Assembly (NCBI RefSeq): GCF_020520425.1
Contig: NC_079488.1
Location: forward strand, 10,889,747 to 10,953,746
Length of the DNA: 64,000 bases
Source: Spinacia oleracea
Lineage: Eukaryota; Streptophyta; Magnoliopsida; Caryophyllales; Amaranthaceae
Direction: 5' to 3'
Shown here: in pieces, positions 58,998-64,000 of the stretch
Numbering within the stretch: the stretch's first letter is position 1
How the letters are laid out: the number at the start of each line of letters is the position of its first letter
The notes under the pieces: model-generated
Told to the model about the DNA's origin: nothing
What the model saw: the letters and a program-made list of their open reading frames with translations, nothing else
The model's database searches: none
Position numbers and translations under genes: made by a program

Positions 58998-59267
58998 TTA
59001 TACTCTAACATACTCTTCCAATTCTTTATTTCGGGTTGCTTCCATCATATGTATAACTAAGAACATGAAATTTTTCCTATCTTCTAAATCACCCTTCCGG
59101 ACCAATTCATGGACGGCGTCCAATATCGTTCCAGACCCTAAATTTGGAGACTTTTCGAAGTCATCTCGGTGGTAATTTTTGCTGAAATATTCTCTAATTG
59201 AACCCTCAACCACATCAGAAAGGCAAGGCTTCAACTTAGAATCTTCTGATAAAATCTCTCCGGATTA
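58998..59267 (-). pseudogene. Unrecognised protein-coding fragment
   Basis: Minus strand, about 88 open codons from a stop at roughly 59270 to the stop at 58998. The translation looks like real protein, not AT noise: LKPCLSDVVEGSIREYF, DDFEKSPNLGSGTILDAVHE, then VRKGDLEDRKNFMFLVIHMM and EATRNKELEEYVRV, amphipathic and charged. No ATG at its head, no domain I know, and flanks are non-coding. It may be an exon remnant of a host gene or a piece left by a transposon. Function not assigned. Confidence 0.4.
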
Positions 59268-59269
59268 TG

Positions 59270-60595
59270 GATTTTCTCAACCGTGACGGTAGGTAATTGC
59301 ATAACCGGTGGACTTGTAAACTTTTACCGTTACTTAAATCAATTTGGCAGGGGACCCAGTTTCATTCTCAAAAACTAGATTTAAATACGGGTCTATATGA
59401 TCATTATGCAAAACTTTAATCTCGTAATACTATAACGATTCTCTTACATTACTCCTAATGTCATTAATACACGTTTTATATCCCTCATGCAAAGCTAATA
59501 TAGAACCAGACAAACAGGGAGAATGATGAACATTGAATACTATGTCCGCTAAAATAACCAAGTTCAAAGTTAGTATTAGTTACTCTGAATTACTATACTA
59601 ACATTATTCAAGTAAATTAGACATCAAATATTTTTAGCTTCACACATAACATAATATAACATTGAGTGATTGATATTTCATTAAGACTAATTTAAGAACC
59701 GTGCAACGCATGGATGAGATTAAATTTGTTTACGGAATATTATTAATTACTCGTAAATAATAATTTATAAATAGAAAATAATTTTAATGAAATAAAATTG
59801 ATTTATATTCGTTATGTGTGTTTGAGAAAAAATATAAGGTACAAATGAAAAATAACGACGTAGGAAATTTTGGATTTTGTGTAAATTATAATTAATTAAA
59901 ATTAACCAATTAAGCACGGTGTTGTACTGCTTATGTAAATACAAATTTTAAACTTGTTATTTTTCAACTTATTTCATTTTTTGCGGAGAAATTGAAGAGA
60001 AATTATGTTATAAAAATATATTTTAAATTTTTTAGAAAATAAGAATTACTCCGTACGTAGTACATGATTTCTCTAAAATTTTAGGTGTTAAAATTGAAAC
60101 AAATTTATTTGTAAATTTTAAGTCTTTTTTTTTAAAGATTTAAAATTAGAGGCTGAGTTAGATAAGTTGATATAGCTTTAGAACATGTGTTGTATTAAAA
60201 TATAATTTGAGTCTATGTTAGTACTCGTATTATATGTTAAATTCCTTATAATTTCATCATAACGGTTATAGCTAGCATATATTTATGGGTCTCTTATGGG
60301 TCTAGGTTAGAACCATATAAAATACTACGTATGTGGTAGATTATATGATCGAAGATACCACAAGATATATAATTTATTGTTTTTGTTATAAATATAATGT
60401 GTTATTAGTTATTACTACTTATTAAATTATTATTTCAGTAAATTCTGTCAATATATTTTTGATGGTAGACAAACACTCTTGTTATGACTTTTTGAGTGTA
60501 AGTGATGACCCATACAAAATATATAAATTGTAGAAAGTATGGTAAAAATTACCACGGGAAATGATTATTTTGGTAAACATTTATTTGTCATTACT
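59270..60595. other. AT-rich intergenic
   Basis: Contains a Helitron-end-like hairpin ACCGTGCAACGCATGG near 59700 without a CTRR end. Otherwise nothing recognised. Confidence 0.4.
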
Positions 60596-60609
60596 TATGT
60601 AATACCACC

Positions 60610-60690
60610 AGTCTGTTTTCTGTGTGACCGGTCACACCATCAAGTTGATGGTGTGACGCATTTACATTGAATCTGATTTGCTCGGCCCAA
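60610..60690. repeat. MITE-like repeat shared with 28740-28800
   Basis: CTGTGTGACCGGTCACACCA, then TGATGGTGTGACGCATTTAC, matching the segment near 28745 in the same orientation. TGACCGGTCA is palindromic. Confidence 0.65.
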
Positions 60691-60726
60691 CAGACCCGAA
60701 ACAAATGTATCAAATAAATACCAAAC

Positions 60727-60823
60727 AAACAACAATTAAAATGATGATGGATCACTGGTGAAGTTGTGAGCATGTGGTAAACAACAATTAAAATGCTGAT
60801 GGATCACTGGTGAAGTTGTGAGC
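60727..60823. repeat. 45-bp direct duplication next to the LTR
   Basis: AAACAACAATTAAAATG, then TGATGGATCACTGGTGAAGT, then TGTGAGC at 60727-60771 and again at 60779-60823 with one difference. The second copy ends one base before the LTR. Confidence 0.93.
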
Positions 60824-60824
60824 C

Positions 60825-61269
60825 TGTTACACACGACTTGATTTTCATATTGTTTGGGCTCCCAATTGATATTCAATTGGGCCACTAAGTCCAAAGCCCA
60901 ATGGCTCTAAACAGGAACATCAAACCTACCACAATGGCTATTCAACCATCCATTAAGGCCCAAGGCTCAATAGCAATAAATGACCTATGGGCATTTATTA
61001 TGCAAACACTATAAATAGGCCGCCAAGGCTCACACCTCAAGGTACGTCCAATTTATTGCCTTAAGACTACTCTTCTAGAGAACTTCTCTCTAGAATCCGA
61101 GCATCGTTCTTAATAAGGCATCGGAGGGGCTTTCCTCGGAAACACCCCCGAGGCTAGTGATTTTACTATTGTGCAGGTGAATACGGACTCGACTCATTCA
61201 AGCAAGCAAGATCTTCAACACACACGAAAGGGCCTTCATTCGAAGCCCATTGTTTCCACCTTTACAACA
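60825..61269 (+). repeat. 5' LTR of a second gypsy element
   Basis: Begins TGTTACACACGACTTG, ends about TTTACAACA; the 3' edge is uncertain by about 11 bp because the PBS starts at 61281. TATA box TATAAATA at 61010-61017. The partner LTR and target duplication lie outside the window. Confidence 0.7.
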
Positions 61270-61280
61270 CCGGAATAATT

Positions 61281-61298
61281 TGGCGCCGTCTGTGGGGA
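61281..61298 (+). other. Primer binding site of the second gypsy element
   Basis: TGGCGCCGTCTGTGGGGA, a form common in plant Tat-type gypsy elements. Confidence 0.75.
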
Positions 61299-61346
61299 AG
61301 AACACTTCAAAGCCTTTGAAAGACATTAACCACCTCTTTCTGCAAA

Positions 61347-64000
61347 ATGGTTAATGATGCTGTCAATAACAATGATGACGATATGATAGTGCGGTCAGAT
61401 TCAGAATCTGACGAAGAAGGGCACCCTCAATCAGTGGCGAGGTCACAGCCAAGCAGAGCTACGACCGCCACAAACGCAGGACCTCCGATCCCAACTAGGG
61501 AAGAGCTCACTGCGGCCATGACCATCATGCAAAACTTCCTCTTCAACGAGAAACAGCAAGGATTGGTAAAAGACCGCAGAGAGGAGAGGAGGACCAGGCG
61601 ACGGCTGAACGAGCCGCCCAGTGTGGAGGTGTCCAGACCCGAACGAGAGCTCCCTCCCTTGACAGGAACACACCTGACGTCGAGATGGATGGAAAGCATG
61701 TGGGACACCCAAAAAAGAGCACAACAACAACCAGATTAGTTTGCAAGACCAACGCCTACTCCAACAGCTCTCCAAAGCGAATCGACTACTCGTAACACTC
61801 GGATCCGAAGCTCGGTACTCAGCAGGTTGAGGCCCTCGGTCCATTCAAGGTTAAAACCTTCGATCCATTCGAGGCTCGGGGTAGGCGAATCAAGTAGATC
61901 CAGCGAACGGCCCGAGGTCAGTAGCCGAGAAAGAAGAAGAGACAGGAGGCATGATCGAACCCCTAGCCCCCATCGTAAGCCCGAGCGTTCTAGTCATAGA
62001 ACCTCGGCAAACGAAGGCATCAGGGCTAGACTCGGGAAAATAATCATGACTCCCACGTCATCCCCTTTCTCGGACGAGCTGATCATGGAAGAAATCCCCA
62101 AGGTGAGGCTGCCAGCACACCTGACATATAGCGGAACCACAGATCCGAGGGATCACATCATCTCCTACGAGCAACAAATTTTCTTGAGCCCCTACTCCGA
62201 AGCATGTTGGTGCAAATATTTCCCAACCACGCTAACCGGAGTGGCGGGAGAGTGGTTCAGATCGCTGCCGAAGGGATCGATCAAAAGTTGGAAAAAGTTG
62301 AAGAAGAGATTCTGCACGCAGTTCGTGAGAAACAACCGCCCCGAACGAACCACCGCAGAACTAACCTCAATCCAACAAGAAAGAGACGAAAGTCTAAGAG
62401 AATTCATGGCCAGATTCATGAAGGAATCAACAAACATACCAAACTTGCAGCCAGACGTGGCCATCTTCGCTTTGAAGCACGCGCTCCAGAAGGGGAAAAT
62501 CCGTGACAAACTTTCAATGAAAAACCCCTCCAAAATAGCCGACGTGCTCCAAATGGCTGATGCATTCATCAGAACCGAAGAGTTCAACAAAGCTGCTGCA
62601 AGGTTGAAAGGATCGTCGGATCCGAGAGATACGAAAAATGTCCAGAGCAAGCCCGAGGGCAGCTCAAGGAAAGGGAAGGAGAAAGTGGGAGTTAGAGATA
62701 TGAGCCCGAAGAAAGACGGGAGAAGGGGTGAACTTCAACCCAAATACGCTAACTACACTCCACTAGCTTTGCCCCGAAAGGAAATTATTAGCCTCAACAG
62801 AAATGATGAGAAGTGGATGCTACCAGGGAAGCTCAAGTCCAACCCAGCTCGGAGAAACAAGAACAAATGGTGCGAGTTTCACGATGACTTCGGTCACCAC
62901 ACTGAAGAATGCAACTCGCTGAAAGATAACATTGAGGACCTCGTTCGCCGAGGTTACCTGAAGCAATACTTGTTAGACCGAAGGGAGGAAAAAGAAAAGG
63001 CCGCAAGCGGCAGACCGCACGAGCAATCCCAAAAAAGGGTTTACAAAGCAACAGGGCAGAAGAAGAATGACATCCTAGTGGTGTTCGGGGGGCAGAAGTC
63101 TGGCCATGCCAGCAAGAAACACCTAAGAGCTCTCTCCCATCGAGTAAACTTCAGCGCCGTGGGAGATAGCCAACCACACCCCCCGAACATGACCTTCACC
63201 GCTGACGATTGCTTCGGGGTCCAATACAAACATGACGATCCTTTGGTCATTTCCATGGACCTCAATAACCACAACGTGCACCGAGTGTTGGTCGACGGAG
63301 GAAGTGCCGTCAACATCATCTTCAGAAATTGCTTCGAGCAACTGATCCTCGAAGAGTCAGAAGAATCGCTGACGAAAGTTAGCTACCCCCTGATCGGATT
63401 CAACGGATCCGCAGCTATCCCTCGTGGAAAGATCACCCTACCAGTTACAGTGGGCGAGGGTCAAGCAGCAAAAACCCTTCGAGACGAATTCTTAGTGATG
63501 GATTGCGACTCAGTATACAACGTCATCATGGGAAGAACCATGATTCACAAGATGCAAGCAATCCCATCCACATACCATCAGCTGATGATATACGTCTCGG
63601 ACGCGGGATTTGTGGAGCGGATTAGAGGTGATCAAGAGGTTGCAAGAAGAGCCTGCCACACCGCCATCCGAAAGCCTAAATTAGGAGACGGTTCCGAGGC
63701 TGAGGAAGAAAAGAAAGATGCTCCAGGAGAGGAGAACGAGGCAAAGAGGAGAAAAGCAGGCACGAGCAGCTTATCTCCCGCGGAGGTTGATGCCCGCCCC
63801 GAAGCCCTATCTCCCGAGCCAGATCAAGAAATGGAGGATATCTTCCTCGAAAAGGATTCAGACAGGAGCGTCCGAATAGGCAAGGGCCTAAGCTCGGGGC
63901 TCCGAATCGATTTGATCCAACTGCTCAGGGATCACAAAGACATTTTTGCATGGTCAGCAGTAGACATGTCGGGGATAAATCCGAAATTGATTTGCCACAA
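61347..64000 (+). CDS. Gag-pol polyprotein of a Tat-type gypsy element (partial, one in-frame stop)
   Basis: Plus-strand frame from the ATG at 61347 to the window edge, interrupted only by TAG at 61737-61739; the same frame continues open for 753 codons. Residues 1-130 are acidic/Arg-rich. The Gag capsid-like core (CWCKYFPTTLTGVAGEWF, SLREFMARFMKEST) lies near 285-360. A zinc-knuckle-like CEFHDDFGHHTEEC starts at Cys509. The protease has VLVDGGSAVNIIF with catalytic Asp650. The edge (DIFAWSAVDMSGINP) is just before the reverse transcriptase. Gag and protease are in one frame, as usual for this lineage. The element is a relative of the one at 39713-51566 and better preserved. Whether the TAG is a mutation or tolerated cannot be told here. 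Confidence 0.92.

Overview
This is nuclear DNA of a flowering plant, most likely a eudicot. It carries genes for secreted germin-like proteins, plant-type LTR retrotransposons (Ty3/gypsy of the Tat type and copia-like), CACTA, hAT, Mutator and Stowaway elements, and captured pieces of plant genes (an ECT/YTH protein, a RecQ helicase and an ankyrin protein). The germin-like proteins and the style of the repeats fit Caryophyllales (spinach/beet-like), but I cannot fix the species from sequence alone.

Layout. Only three genes look intact, all single-exon germin-like proteins (GLPs) of the auxin-binding-protein-19/20 type: 101-736 (+), 36746-37387 (+) and 38495-39121 (-). They form one small GLP cluster that transposons have forced apart: the first two are close relatives separated by about 36 kb of inserted DNA, and the second and third converge 1.1 kb apart.

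Between GLP1 and GLP2: (i) a large non-autonomous LTR retrotransposon at 1981-12741 (minus strand, TSD CTGGT) with no gag-pol but a captured ECT/YTH m6A-reader fragment and repeated GC-rich palindromic modules; (ii) a copia-like element at 12763-27985 (TSD CCACT) with three LTRs, an incomplete tandem. Nested in it are a solo LTR (17575-22256, TSD CGTAT), which is itself split by a Pack-CACTA (18323-21586, TSD CAA) holding RecQ helicase exons, and a long-hairpin MITE (23885-24430); (iii) an AT-rich region with a 115-bp tandem array, a (TA)n tract, a long degenerate array built on ATAGTAACTAT, and a Pack-MULE (33724-35063, 10-bp TSD) carrying an ankyrin-repeat gene fragment.

After GLP3 comes a Tat-lineage Ty3/gypsy element at 39713-51566 (minus strand, TSD CGACC) with broken gag, protease, RT/RNase H and integrase, plus a spliced extra ORF on the opposite strand. 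From 51567 to 60824 there is AT-rich intergenic DNA with Stowaway-type MITEs, a hAT-type element (8-bp TSD), a 5'-truncated LINE (12-bp TSD) and microsatellites. The window ends inside a second gypsy element on the plus strand (5' LTR from 60825, gag-pol from 61347 to the edge).

The genes do not form a pathway. The GLPs are secreted cupin proteins; nearly everything else is transposon biology, and the most notable material is gene fragments captured by three different transposon classes. I saw no tRNA, rRNA or CRISPR features. Nothing was searched against databases; family names rest on motifs I could read.
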